A stretch of 64,000 nt of DNA from Azospirillum baldaniorum (GCF_003119195.2 NZ_CP022255.1:620001-684000), one strand, 5' to 3'. Positions 37,286 through 46,128 are shown, counted from the stretch's first letter. The notes: generated by a model not told the origin, from the letters alone. Translations and numbers: made by a program.

Positions 37286-38584
37286 TTACTTGACGATGTC
37301 CAGCAGAGGCATCTGCCCGTCGCCACCCTTCGGCAGCGCCGCGCGACGGCGACGGCGGCTTTGGTTGGCCACCTCGGGAGTGACCGGAACGAAACGCTTG
37401 GGGCGCCCGCTCTCGTCGAGATCGTCGTTGTTGACGACCAAGGTGAGTTCGCGTTCGTTGACGGCCCGCTCCGCCACCGCGCGGCGGATCTGGTCGAGGA
37501 AGGACTGGGAGGGATAAAGGTTGTACTCGACGTCGACGTACTTCCGCCCCTCCTTGATCTCCTCGATCTCGATGCGGTCGAGAGCCCCGATCTGCGTGTC
37601 GGCGAGCGCTTTGACCACGTCGTGAATCCGCAGCCGCATGTCGCGGAACCGCGACCACTCCGACATTCCGGAATCGCGGATGATGTCGCGGGCGGTGATG
37701 CTGACGACCGACTGCGAGGGGTCCTGCCTCAGCGTTTCCGCGATGCGCTTGAACAGCCAGCGCGAGAACGGGTTGCGGATCTTCATCAAGGCTTCGTATG
37801 AGATCGAGTGCCAATCGACCCGGCGGATTGCCTCGCGGAGCATCATGTTGAACTGGACGAAGGTCTCCGCATCGCTGCTCTCGTCATCGAGGATCGAGGA
37901 GTCGTCGGCGTCGTCCGTCTCGCTGGGACGCTGCCGCAACCCGAGGCCGGCGAAGATGCCGGAGTCCATCATGACCTTGCGGCGGCCGCGGCGCTCGATC
38001 TGGACCGTGCAGCGCCGCATGATCATCAGCGCTTCCTTGATCTCGGGAATGCTGAGGGTGTGCCGGACCGAGCGAAGCTCCTGCCAGACCTCGTAGAGCG
38101 AGAAGCGCAGGATCGCCTCCCCATTGTCCACCGACAGGCGCGCCGGGTCCGAGGCCAGCTTGCGGATCACGTCCTCGATGATCTGTTCGCGTTCACCCGG
38201 ATAGGCGTCGATCTCCTCCACCACCTGAGCCCCGCTGGCGTCGCGGACGAAACGGCCGTCCTTGCCCTTCACCCGGCGCTGGATGCGCGCCGGAACGACG
38301 GTGAGGTGGTAGATCTGATCGGCGAAGGAAAACTGACGGTGGATCATCGGCAGGCGGTCGTCCTGAGCCGCCGGGTCACGGGGTTCCAGGCTGTGCGCCG
38401 CCTGCCCGTTGGCCTTCGATTCAGGGCTGTCGAAAATATACTTGGGAGCCAGATCGTACAGAGAAACCATGTTGACGCTGTGGCGCCGGCCCGTGGTGGC
38501 GTCGATGTGCTCGAACAGCGTGCCCTGGACGGTCTGCCCCTGCGTCTCCATACGGCGCTGCTTGACGACGATCTGCCCCGACAT
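37286..38584 (-). CDS. plasmid replication initiator protein
   Basis: The 432-residue protein begins MSGQIVVKQRR, with GGAGAGG upstream of the ATG. It contains winged-helix-like segments (PFSRWLFKRIAETLRQDPSQSVVSITARDII and MSEWSRFRDMRLRIHDVVKALAD), a basic nuclear-localisation-like stretch (SRRRRRA) and a QMPLLDIVK tail. It resembles RepA/RPA-type initiators of alphaproteobacterial plasmids; the exact family is uncertain. The iteron array starts about 80 bp upstream of its start codon, as expected for an initiator that binds iterons and represses itself. An upstream in-frame extension to 38911 overlaps iterons and is rejected. Confidence 0.8.
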   Translation of the reverse strand: MSGQIVVKQRRMETQGQTVQGTLFEHIDATTGRRHSVNMVSLYDLAPKYIFDSPESKANGQAAHSLEPRDPAAQDDRLPMIHRQFSFADQIYHLTVVPARIQRRVKGKDGRFVRDASGAQVVEEIDAYPGEREQIIEDVIRKLASDPARLSVDNGEAILRFSLYEVWQELRSVRHTLSIPEIKEALMIMRRCTVQIERRGRRKVMMDSGIFAGLGLRQRPSETDDADDSSILDDESSDAETFVQFNMMLREAIRRVDWHSISYEALMKIRNPFSRWLFKRIAETLRQDPSQSVVSITARDIIRDSGMSEWSRFRDMRLRIHDVVKALADTQIGALDRIEIEEIKEGRKYVDVEYNLYPSQSFLDQIRRAVAERAVNERELTLVVNNDDLDESGRPKRFVPVTPEVANQSRRRRRAALPKGGDGQMPLLDIVK

Positions 38585-38662
38585 CTGGTGCCTCTCCGAA
38601 ATCCTGAACACCAAGCCTATGTCTCTTCCACCGTCCAACGCAATGACGTCGCGCGTGGGACC

Positions 38663-39242
38663 CAAGGTGACAGGCGCGCTTGCAGTAGGTGGCAGGCGCG
38701 CTTCCGGTAGGCAACGGGCGCACAGGCAGTAGGTCGCAGGCGCGTTTGCCGAACGACTCCCCGGCATGGGACCGAATCGGACGGGCGCTTCTTCGACACG
38801 GGGATGGCGTCGCGCCGCACTTCGCCATTGCGCGGCCCCCAAGGCCCAGCCCCGGCGCAGGAGCGCGTCGGCAGGACTTTTCCCAGGCTCCGCAGGCTGG
38901 AGATTCGGCACCGCGGCGAAGCGCGCCTGTCACCTACCGAGCGGTCCGGCCGTTGACCGCGCCTGTCACCTAGAGAATCCAACGAGTCGAAGCGCGCCTG
39001 CGACCTATCCCAAGCCTCGCGAAACGCGCCTGCCTCCTATAGAATGGGGCAACTCCGGAGTCTTTTCGACACACCGATAGGTCACAGGCGCGTTTCGCCG
39101 CGTCCCGAGTCGCGTTGGTTACCGCGCCTGCCACCTCCATATGCGCGTCTGTCGCCTGCCGATGCCGCGCCTGCAACCTTCGCAATTGCGCCTGGCACCT
39201 ACCACGAGCGCGCCCGCCACCTGTCGATAGGAGACGGGCGCG
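38663..39242. repeat. iteron array, probable plasmid replication origin
   Basis: About 15 copies of a 16-bp element, consensus GTAGGTNNCAGGCGCG. Six lie in the + orientation (starting near 38663, 38685, 38707, 38729, 39077, 39227) and nine in the inverted orientation (38922, 38958, 38993, 39025, 39123, 39144, 39166, 39187, 39209). The first four are exactly 22 bp apart and the 39123-39209 group 21-22 bp apart, i.e. two helical turns. Iterons of this spacing bind Rep proteins on one DNA face. No DnaA box or strongly AT-rich unwinding element was evident. Confidence 0.88.
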
Positions 39243-39326
39243 CTTTGCTGACTCCGAAGCATCCGGGGAATCCTGCCTGCAAGAACGCCGGCCGACGCCG
39301 GTTCCACGATCTCGCGGGAGCGCCGC

Positions 39327-40136
39327 ATGACCACCACGACCGAGAGCAACAGCCGTTGGGGCAAGATCCCCGCCTGGTGGCTCGACCATCCCGACCTCGA
39401 CGCGGATGGATTCGCCGTGCTTGCGGCGCTTGCCACTTTCGCCAACGAGAACGGCGTCTGCTGGCCGTCGCAGTCGACGCTGGCGGTGAAACTGAAACGG
39501 TCGCGCCCGACCATCAACCGCATCCTGCAGCGCCTTCACGACATGGGTCTGGTCACCATCGAGCACCGCCGCGGCCGCGACGGCTCACGGCTGTCTTGCC
39601 TGTACCGGCTGCGCGTCGCCCAGTGCGAGGAGACCTTCCCCCAAGCCGCCGGCGACCAAGCCCCATTGCGCCCTGTTCCGACCAGCGACAGGGATGACTC
39701 GCTGACGAACGTCCCCTGTCCAGTACCGAGTCATGAACACCATCATCCTGAACAGAATCCGGACTCGCTCGCTTCGGGCGGGCGCGGGCCGGTGTGTGAG
39801 GTGCCCGCGGATTGGATGCCCAGCGCCGACGACCTCGCCTGGGCCGGGAGCCGTTTCGGCACGGTCGATCTCAGCCGGCATGTCGAAGGATTCGTCCTGC
39901 GCTGCCAAGCCCACGGCTACCGGTACCGCGACATCTCCGCCGCGTGGCGGGCGTGGCTGGCCCAGGACGTGGCGGCCGGCAAAGCGCCGACGGTGAAATC
40001 CGCCCCGTCCGATGGGACGGCCGTCATGAACATCAGCCATGCTCGCCAGAGTGTCGCCGAACAGCGGGTCGATGCCTGGATGACCGTTGCCGCGAGGCTC
40101 AAGGGCGTCCAACCCACCCCCCGTCCCCGTTTCTGA
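39327..40136 (+). CDS. winged-helix replication-associated protein
   Basis: The 269-residue protein has an N-terminal helix-turn-helix (DGFAVLAALATFANENGVCWPSQSTLAVKLKRSRPTINRILQRLHDMGLVTI). This pattern is shared with phage replication O-type and plasmid DnaD/RepA-like proteins that bind origins. A variable middle is followed by a C-terminal half (DDLAWAGSRFGTVDLSRHVEGFVLRC; YRDISAAWRAWLAQD) like the DnaT/DnaD-type C-terminus in such proteins. It sits on the far side of the iterons, and an 11-bp gap separates it from the next gene. A role in origin recognition or helicase loading is inferred. Confidence 0.8.
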   Translation: MTTTTESNSRWGKIPAWWLDHPDLDADGFAVLAALATFANENGVCWPSQSTLAVKLKRSRPTINRILQRLHDMGLVTIEHRRGRDGSRLSCLYRLRVAQCEETFPQAAGDQAPLRPVPTSDRDDSLTNVPCPVPSHEHHHPEQNPDSLASGGRGPVCEVPADWMPSADDLAWAGSRFGTVDLSRHVEGFVLRCQAHGYRYRDISAAWRAWLAQDVAAGKAPTVKSAPSDGTAVMNISHARQSVAEQRVDAWMTVAARLKGVQPTPRPRF

Positions 40137-40147
40137 GGAGAGCGTCG

Positions 40148-40747
40148 ATGTCCGTCGCCATGATGCCGCTGCCGGAACGGTCCCCGCTGCCCTTCGACCC
40201 AACGATGGCTCCGGCTGAGCGTTGCCGGCTTCTCGTCGCCGCTTTTCCCGGTGCCTTGCGCGAGATTCTGGCCGCCGGCACGCTGGAACACCGTCCGCGT
40301 TTCGGCGAGAACGGGTTCGAGGGGCTTCAGGAAAACTGGTTACCGCCGGCGGCCCTTTCCGCCCGGCAAGTCGCCGTGGCGCAACGGGTGCTGGCAGACC
40401 TGCAGGATTCCATCCTCGCGCCGGCCGAGCCCGACCATCTTCTTGGCCGTGTGCTGGCCTTGTTGTCCCATTTTCCGGCCAAGGGACTGCCTCCCGACGT
40501 GGAGCGGCTGGTCGCCATGGACTGGGTCGAGGACCTGGGCGAGTTTCCGGCCTGGGCCATCGACGACGCGGCGCGCGCGTGGCGCCGGACGAGGAAGTGG
40601 AGGCCAAGCATCGCCGAGTTGCGCGCGCTGTGCGAGGAGGCCTGCGCCAAGGAGCGCGCCGTGGCGCAACGGCTCCGGCAGATCGTCCAGGCGTTTCAGG
40701 CTTCCGATGCCGGAACCGGGCTGGCGGAGATCCGCCGGTTTCCATGA
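40148..40747 (+). CDS. hypothetical replication-linked protein
   Basis: The 199-residue protein is translated from ATG 40148 with GAGGAG upstream. The larger frame starting earlier shadows its neighbour. It is helical, with RQVAVAQRVLADLQDSIL and, near the C-terminus, WVEDLGEFPAWAIDDAARAWRRTRKWRPSIAELRALCEE. That last pattern occurs in phage and plasmid replication accessory proteins beside O-type proteins. No catalytic motif is visible. Close coupling to the winged-helix gene suggests a partner in helicase loading. Confidence 0.7.
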   Translation: MSVAMMPLPERSPLPFDPTMAPAERCRLLVAAFPGALREILAAGTLEHRPRFGENGFEGLQENWLPPAALSARQVAVAQRVLADLQDSILAPAEPDHLLGRVLALLSHFPAKGLPPDVERLVAMDWVEDLGEFPAWAIDDAARAWRRTRKWRPSIAELRALCEEACAKERAVAQRLRQIVQAFQASDAGTGLAEIRRFP

Positions 40748-40808
40748 GCCGATGCGAGAAGCCCTGGGTGCCGGATCCTCTGAAGGATGACCCGATCGAA
40801 CACAGGTC

Positions 40809-40840
40809 GGCACTGCCGCCCCCAACGGAGCGGCGGTGCC
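40809..40840. terminator. strong hairpin between convergent genes, candidate bidirectional terminator
   Basis: The arms GGCACTGCCGC and GCGGCGGTGCC pair with one G-T wobble around an 11-base loop, between the ends of the replication-linked gene and the haem receptor. There is no U-run, so it may act with Rho or simply protect 3' ends. Confidence 0.45.
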
Positions 40841-40872
40841 GGGACGCGCCGAATGGACAGTGGCGTGTATGG

Positions 40873-43182
40873 TCACCACTTGAGCGTGGCGTGCACCAGG
40901 AAGGAGCGACTGGCTTCCAGATAGCGGCGGCGGTCGGGCGAGGTCTCGCTGACGCCGACGACGTTGACGTAGTTGTAATAGCCCTGGTTGAACAGGTTGT
41001 TGACCGAGGTGCCGAGGCTGATGTTCTCCGTCGGGTTGACGTAGGCGGCCAGATCCACCGTGGTGTAGGCCGGGGCTTTCAGGTAGGTCGGGTTGCTCAC
41101 GTCGCTCGCCGTCTTCGCCATCACATGGGTGGCGGCGACCTGCGCGCCCCAGAAATCATCCGGCGCGGTGTAGGACAGGCCGGCGTTGACGGTGAAGGGC
41201 GCCACCTCGTCGATGGCGGTGCCAGCGTCGATGTCGAAGCCGCGGGCGAAGGCCGCCGCGCCGAACAGCGCCCAGCCCGGCCGGAACCGCCACTCGCCCT
41301 TGCCCTCGGCGCCGAAGATCTCGACCTTCGAGACGTTCTGCGCCTGATAGCGCAGGATGCCGCCCGCGCCGGTGCCGACCGCCTTCTGCAGGATGAAATC
41401 GCTGTAGCGGTTGTAGAAGCTTGAGACCTGGAAGCTCGACCCGTCGCCGAACTTGCCGCGCAGGCCGGCCTCGACGCCGTCGCTGCTCTCCGGCTTGAGG
41501 TCGGCGTTGGGCAGCACCTCGTAGCCGTAGGTCGGGTTGGAGAAGCCGAGGTTGGCGTCGTCGTAGGGCGGCGCGCGGAAGCCGTGCGCGTACTGACCGA
41601 ACAGCGCGTATTCCCTGGTCAGGTCGTAGGTCGCGCCGAACTTCGGCGACAGGGCCAGCTTGTCCAGCTTCTCCGGCTGGGTGGACGGCCGGGCGGCGAA
41701 GTAGGCGGCGTCCTTGTCCGGGTCCATCCGGTAATAGTCGAGCCGCAGCGCCGGCACCAGCCGCAGCCGGTCGATGGTGATCTCGTCCTGCACGTAGGCC
41801 GAGGCCATCAGCGTGTCGGTGTTGGGGAAGGTGCGGCTGGGGTAGGTGTCGCCGTTGTAGCTCTTCGCGGTGGCCCCGGTCGCGAGGTTGGTCAGAGTCA
41901 CGTCGCGCATCCGCTCGGTGCGGATGGAATCGACGCCGAAGCCGTAGGAGATGCTGTTGCGCAGCCCGAAGAGTTGGGTGTCGGAGCGCAGGTTGACGGC
42001 GCCGCCGATGATCGTCTGCTTGGATTCGTTGCTGGTGGATTCCCGCAGGGCGGTGCCGGCGGCGAACAGCGGACTGGTGGAGGTGGCGACGCGGGCGTTG
42101 CGGGTGCGCTTCTCCTCGCGGTCGAACTGGGTGCCGTAGAGGCGCCAGTCGATGTGGTCGATGAAGCCGATGGGCGCGTCGTGCGCGTGCTCCAGGCTGA
42201 CGCGCCAGCGGGTCGCCGTGTCGTCGGCGGTGGAGCTGGTGAAGGCGCCGCGCGTCATCCGCATCGGCACCATGGAGAAGATGTAGCTGGCGCTGCCGCC
42301 GACGTCGTTGCGCAGCGTCGTGTCGGTGTGGCGGTGGAAATACTCGCCGGTCAGCGTCACCTTGTCCGGCCCGTGGTCCCAGACCAGCTTGGCGAGGCCG
42401 TTGTTGCCCTCATAGTCCTGCGGGTTGCGGTAGGCCTTGTCCTTGGACTTGTACTCCTCCCCGTCGCGGCGCGTGTAGATGCCGAGCAGGGAGAAGTCGC
42501 CGGAGCGCAGCACCCCCGTGCCGGTCTCCGACAGGCTGGAATCGACGCTGTCATAGGTCGTCTTCAGCGACACGAAGCTGTCGCGGCCGGGCCGCAGATA
42601 GTCGGCGGGGTCCTTGGTCACATAGGTCACCACGCCGCCCAGCGCGTCCGACCCATAGAGCGCCGAGGCGGGGCCGCGCACGATCTCCACCTGTTTGACC
42701 GAGTCCAGATCGACCACATCGCGGTTGTAGCCGGCGGACGGGGCGGCGGAGGCTGGGGATTCCGGCAGGCGCGTGCCGTCGACCTGCATCAGGATGCGGT
42801 TGTTGCTAATGCCGCGGATGGTGAAGCCGCCGGCCCCGGCGCGGGACGGGGAGTTGCTGACCGTCACGCCGGGTTCGTAGCGCGGCAGGTCCTGGAGGCG
42901 GTGGACGCCGCGCTTCTCAAGCTCGTAATCGGGGATGACCGACACCGTGCCCGTGTTCTCGCCCACGCTGCGCAGGCCGCGCTCGCCATAGACCGTCACC
43001 GCGTCGAGGATGGTCGGGGGCGGCGAGGTGGTCGCCTGCGCGGTCTGGGTGGTGGCCTGCTGAGTCTGCTGCGCTTGGGCGGCGGGGGCCAGCAGCGTCA
43101 GGGCGGAGGCCGACAGCCACAGCGCCGCGCGCAGGCGGGACGGTGGGAGGGCAGGGCGGTGGGACACGGGTGGCACGATCAT
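40873..43182 (-). CDS. hmuR: TonB-dependent haem/haemoglobin receptor
   Basis: The 769-residue outer-membrane receptor has a signal peptide ending APAAQAQ, a TonB box region (LDAVTVYGERG), the plug (FTIRGISNNRILMQVDGTRLPES; VEIVRGPASALYGSDALGGVVTYVT) and a barrel with the haem-receptor signature FRAPPYDDAN...YGYEVLPNADLKPESSD (the FRAP/NPNL region). The C-terminal aromatic is LKW. Its identity as a haem receptor is supported by the following hutX, hmuTUV and hmuS genes. A Fur-like box sits 50 bp upstream. Confidence 0.93.
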   Translation of the reverse strand: MIVPPVSHRPALPPSRLRAALWLSASALTLLAPAAQAQQTQQATTQTAQATTSPPPTILDAVTVYGERGLRSVGENTGTVSVIPDYELEKRGVHRLQDLPRYEPGVTVSNSPSRAGAGGFTIRGISNNRILMQVDGTRLPESPASAAPSAGYNRDVVDLDSVKQVEIVRGPASALYGSDALGGVVTYVTKDPADYLRPGRDSFVSLKTTYDSVDSSLSETGTGVLRSGDFSLLGIYTRRDGEEYKSKDKAYRNPQDYEGNNGLAKLVWDHGPDKVTLTGEYFHRHTDTTLRNDVGGSASYIFSMVPMRMTRGAFTSSTADDTATRWRVSLEHAHDAPIGFIDHIDWRLYGTQFDREEKRTRNARVATSTSPLFAAGTALRESTSNESKQTIIGGAVNLRSDTQLFGLRNSISYGFGVDSIRTERMRDVTLTNLATGATAKSYNGDTYPSRTFPNTDTLMASAYVQDEITIDRLRLVPALRLDYYRMDPDKDAAYFAARPSTQPEKLDKLALSPKFGATYDLTREYALFGQYAHGFRAPPYDDANLGFSNPTYGYEVLPNADLKPESSDGVEAGLRGKFGDGSSFQVSSFYNRYSDFILQKAVGTGAGGILRYQAQNVSKVEIFGAEGKGEWRFRPGWALFGAAAFARGFDIDAGTAIDEVAPFTVNAGLSYTAPDDFWGAQVAATHVMAKTASDVSNPTYLKAPAYTTVDLAAYVNPTENISLGTSVNNLFNQGYYNYVNVVGVSETSPDRRRYLEASRSFLVHATLKW

Positions 43183-43230
43183 CTCTGTCTCTCTGCACGA
43201 GGTTTTTCTGGCGTGTTGTTTTTGTGGAAA

Positions 43231-43251
43231 TGCGATTGCGTATTATTCGCA
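43231..43251. promoter_or_regulatory. Fur-like operator upstream of hmuR
   Basis: TGCGATT-N7-ATTCGCA, 7-7-7 geometry with one mismatch, 49 bp before hmuR and just after the hutX stop. Confidence 0.65.
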
Positions 43252-43293
43252 AATAATAGGCTGAAGCCGCCCGGCGCCGGCGCTGGCGCTGAC

Positions 43294-43842
43294 TCAGGCG
43301 GTCTGGCCCGGCGCCCCGCATAGGCGGGCCTTCAGCGCTTCGAACCGCTCCACCTGATCGGGCAGAAGCTGGCGGGCGTCGTCACGGCCGACGAAGACCT
43401 TGAACATCGCCTCCCCGTCGCCGTTGAAGAAGACGACGGAGGCGCTGTCGGCGCTGCCCATGAAGGGCCGGCGGACGAAGCCGACGGTGCGGCAGCGGTC
43501 CAGCCGGATGTGGCCGCCGATCGGGCTGCCGCCGGCGAGGTTGTAGAAGCCGCGCCCGAACTGCCCGCGCGGCAGCGGCCCCTTGCATTCCAAAACGAGG
43601 TCGGCGCTGTGAACCAGAACGGTGACCGTGCCCCACTCCGCCATGTCCAGCATCGCCGCCTCGGCCGTTTCCCCCGGCGCGAAGGCGCGCAAGCCGTCCG
43701 GCAGGCATTCGGTGACGGCGAGCAGGCTGACGCCGGTCTCCGCGGCGACCGCCTCCAGCACGCCGTTCGGCGCGGCGGCGAGGCGTTCGCGCAGGGCGGC
43801 GAGCGTGTCGGGGGGCGGGGCGGTGGGGGTGCTGTGCGGCAT
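43294..43842 (-). CDS. hutX: haem utilisation cytosolic carrier HutX/HugX-like
   Basis: The 182-residue protein matches the HutX/HuvX pattern: LRERLAAAPNGVLEAVAAETGVSLLAVTECLP, then WGTVTVLVHSADLVLECKGPLPRGQFGRGFYNL, GGHIRLDRCRTVGFVRRPFMGSADSASVVFFNGDGEAMFKVFVGRD. HutX binds haem in the cytosol and passes it to a degrading enzyme such as HutZ. The start is taken as ATG 43842; the upstream TTG frame would cover the Fur-like box. It lies between the two-component genes and hmuR with its own operator. Confidence 0.9.
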   Translation of the reverse strand: MPHSTPTAPPPDTLAALRERLAAAPNGVLEAVAAETGVSLLAVTECLPDGLRAFAPGETAEAAMLDMAEWGTVTVLVHSADLVLECKGPLPRGQFGRGFYNLAGGSPIGGHIRLDRCRTVGFVRRPFMGSADSASVVFFNGDGEAMFKVFVGRDDARQLLPDQVERFEALKARLCGAPGQTA

Positions 43843-43876
43843 GGAAGCGGTCCGAAGCGTCGGTTGCAAACTGAAT

Positions 43877-43897
43877 TGAGAATAGTTCGCATTTGCA
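43877..43897. promoter_or_regulatory. Fur-like operator upstream of hutX
   Basis: TGAGAAT-N7-ATTTGCA, 7-7-7 spacing with two arm mismatches, 35 bp before hutX. Confidence 0.5.
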
Positions 43898-43929
43898 AAT
43901 CGGCTCAACGGCGCTTCGCTTAATTTCGC

Positions 43930-45402
43930 TTAATGGAGAAGGACGGTGATGGCGCCGGGAACGGCGGAAGTGGGGGAGGGGACCGGCCGGCCCCGGCGCT
44001 CCAGCCGGACCACGGCGCGCAGGCCCGGCCCGTTGTCCTCCAGCCGCAGGGCGCCGCCGTGCAGCCGGGCGATGGCGTCGACGATGGCGAGGCCGAGCCC
44101 ATGGCCGGGCACCCGGTCCGACGGGTCGAGCCGGCAGAAGCGCTGCACCGCGAGCGCGCGCTGGCCGGGTGCCAGCCCCCGACCGCGGTCGGCGACGGTG
44201 ATCTCGTTCCAGCCGTCGCGCCGTCCGGCCGACAGGTGCAGCGCCTCGCCCGGCGCGTATTTCAGGGCGTTGTCCACCAGATTGGCGATGGTCTGGAACA
44301 GCAGCGTGCGGTCGCCGCGCAGATCGAGGTCGCGCTCCACGGCGACGGTGATGACGGTGCCGGTGACCTCGGCCAGCGGCAGGTAGGATTCGGCCACCTC
44401 GTCGAGCAGCGCCCTGGCGTCAAGCGGCTCCACCGCCAGGGTGCAGCGCCCGGTCTCGATCTCGCCCAGCCGCATGATGGCGCGGAACAGGTGCTGGATG
44501 CGCCGCGTCTCCTCGATCCCCTCCTCCAGCTCGCGGCGTAGCGCGTCGTCGGGGCAGTTCTCGGCGATGGTGATCAGCCGGTTGTGCAGGTGGGTCAGCG
44601 GCGTGCGCATCTCGTGCGCGATGCTGCTCGACACGCTGGAAACCTCCTCGACCAGCCGGGTCACGCGGTCGAGCGTGCGGTTGATCTCGCGACCGAGGCG
44701 GGCGAATTCGTCGTCCGGCCCGGCGATGGCGACGCGGCGGTCGCGGTCGCCCGCCGCGTAGGCGGTCAGCGCCATGGTGATGGCCGACACCCGGCGCAGC
44801 GTGCCGGCGCTGAAACGGAGGCCGAAGGCCACGCTGGTCAGCAGGAACACCAGCACGCCGCAGCCCGCCGCCAGCGGCACGGCGCGGAGCTGGTCGAGCA
44901 TGGGCTGGAGGTCGTAGGCGTTGACGTAGCGCCCGCCGTCGCCCAGCCGCACCACCATCCCGCGCACCTTCCAGCCGTCGCCGCGCTGGTCGATGCGGCC
45001 GGTTTCGCAGGGGGCCGGACCGCCGCAGGCGATGACGGCGAGCAGGCGCCGGGCCATCGCCTCGTCGCCGTAGAGCACATGGCCGTCGCGGTCGATCACC
45101 ATGCGCCGCCGCGTGCCCTCCGGCGCGAAGCGCTCGCGGCGGCGCAACTCCGCGACCAGGGCGGCGGCGTCGCCGAAGCCGCCGTGCAGGCGCTGCGTTT
45201 CCTGGTCGCGCTCCAGCAGGTCGACGACATGCTCGTTGACCAGCTCCACCAGCAGGGCGCGGCTCCACAGCACGGCGGCGCCGGCCACCACCAGAAAGAC
45301 CGCGCCGATGGCCATGGCCTGGCGAAAGCTGCGCGTGTCGAGATGGCGGCGGACCCTCCGGACCCAGGCCGGCCCGGCCCCGGACGGGCTAGCCCAGGAC
45401 AT
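43930..45402 (-). CDS. sensor histidine kinase of the haem locus
   Basis: The 490-residue kinase has a membrane helix (AMAIGAVFLVVAGAAVLWSRALL), a periplasmic domain of about 120 residues containing a CGGPAPCE cysteine pair, a second helix (AGCGVLVFLLTSVAFGLRF), HAMP, HisKA (SSIAHEMRTPLTHL) and an ATPase domain (NLVDNALKYAP; DRGRGL; GHGLGLAIVDAI). Its start overlaps the response regulator by 14 bp. Placement inside the haem-uptake gene set suggests haem or iron sensing, as for HssS/ChrS, but no direct evidence for the ligand exists. Alternatively it could respond to envelope stress. Confidence 0.9.
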   Translation of the reverse strand: MSWASPSGAGPAWVRRVRRHLDTRSFRQAMAIGAVFLVVAGAAVLWSRALLVELVNEHVVDLLERDQETQRLHGGFGDAAALVAELRRRERFAPEGTRRRMVIDRDGHVLYGDEAMARRLLAVIACGGPAPCETGRIDQRGDGWKVRGMVVRLGDGGRYVNAYDLQPMLDQLRAVPLAAGCGVLVFLLTSVAFGLRFSAGTLRRVSAITMALTAYAAGDRDRRVAIAGPDDEFARLGREINRTLDRVTRLVEEVSSVSSSIAHEMRTPLTHLHNRLITIAENCPDDALRRELEEGIEETRRIQHLFRAIMRLGEIETGRCTLAVEPLDARALLDEVAESYLPLAEVTGTVITVAVERDLDLRGDRTLLFQTIANLVDNALKYAPGEALHLSAGRRDGWNEITVADRGRGLAPGQRALAVQRFCRLDPSDRVPGHGLGLAIVDAIARLHGGALRLEDNGPGLRAVVRLERRGRPVPSPTSAVPGAITVLLH

Positions 45403-46057
45403 AGCCGATGGCCCGCACGGTCTTCAGAAGCGGCGGGTCGAATTCCTTGTCGATCTTCGCCCGCAGCTTGAAGACATGGACCTCCACCAGATTGGTCGGG
45501 GGGTTGAAGCCGTAGCCCCAGGCCTTCTCCAGCAGCATGCTGCGGGTCACGGTGCGGCCGGGGTTGCTCATCAGGATGTGCAGGAGCTTGAACTCCTTGT
45601 CGGTCAGCTCGATGGGCACGCCGCGCCGGGTCACGTGCCGGCGGGTGACGTCCATCACCAGATCGGCGACCTCCAGCACGTCGCCGGCCCCGGCCAGGAC
45701 GGCGCGGCGGGTCGCCAGATGCTCCAGCCTGACCAGCAACTCGGCGAAGTCGAAGGGCTTGCCCAGATAGTCGTCGGCCCCGGCGCGCAGCCCGGCCACC
45801 CGCTCCGTCGTCTCGTCCAGGGCGGACAGCACCAGGACCGGCGGGTGACGGGTGCCCTGCAGGCGCCTCAGCACCTCCATGCCGTCCAGCTTGGGCAGCA
45901 TGCGGTCCAGCACCACCACGTCGAACGCCTCCTCGCGCAGCAGGCGCAGCGCGTCCTCGCCATCGCCGGCGAAGCGGCAGGAATGGCCGGAGCCGCCGAG
46001 CTTCGCCCCGATCCAGTAGCTGACCGCCGCGTCGTCCTCAACGACCAGAACACGCAC
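45389..46057 (-). CDS. OmpR-family response regulator of the haem locus
   Basis: The 222-residue regulator has a receiver domain with the acidic pair in VLVVEDD, phospho-acceptor Asp51 (VVVLDRMLPKLDG) and Lys in YLGKPFDF, followed by a winged-helix DNA-binding domain (ELTDKEFKLLHILMSNPGRTVTRSMLLEKAWG; NLVEVHVFKLRAKID; VRAIGYVL). It is the partner of the downstream kinase. The Fur-like box at 46108-46128 sits 50 bp upstream, so the system is probably made under iron limitation. Targets are not visible from the sequence. Confidence 0.93.
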   Translation of the reverse strand: MRVLVVEDDAAVSYWIGAKLGGSGHSCRFAGDGEDALRLLREEAFDVVVLDRMLPKLDGMEVLRRLQGTRHPPVLVLSALDETTERVAGLRAGADDYLGKPFDFAELLVRLEHLATRRAVLAGAGDVLEVADLVMDVTRRHVTRRGVPIELTDKEFKLLHILMSNPGRTVTRSMLLEKAWGYGFNPPTNLVEVHVFKLRAKIDKEFDPPLLKTVRAIGYVLG

Positions 46058-46107
46058 CGTCCCCTCCCTCCGACGCCTCTTTGGGGCGCCCCGTCTCGGT
46101 CCTTATT

Positions 46108-46128
46108 TGCTAATAATAATCATTCGCA
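46108..46128. promoter_or_regulatory. Fur-like operator overlapping the 3' end of hmuV, upstream of the two-component system
   Basis: TGCTAAT-N7-ATTCGCA, near-perfect 7-7-7, also matching a 19-bp Fur box at about 15 positions. It covers the hmuV stop codon (46120-46122), so the regulator gene has its own promoter inside the hmu gene set. Confidence 0.7.

Noticed and set aside
38663..39242. Possible CRISPR array because of regularly spaced short repeats
   Set aside because: The units are 16 bp at 21-22-bp centres with only about 5-6 bp between them, occur in both orientations and vary in sequence; this is an iteron array next to a rep gene.
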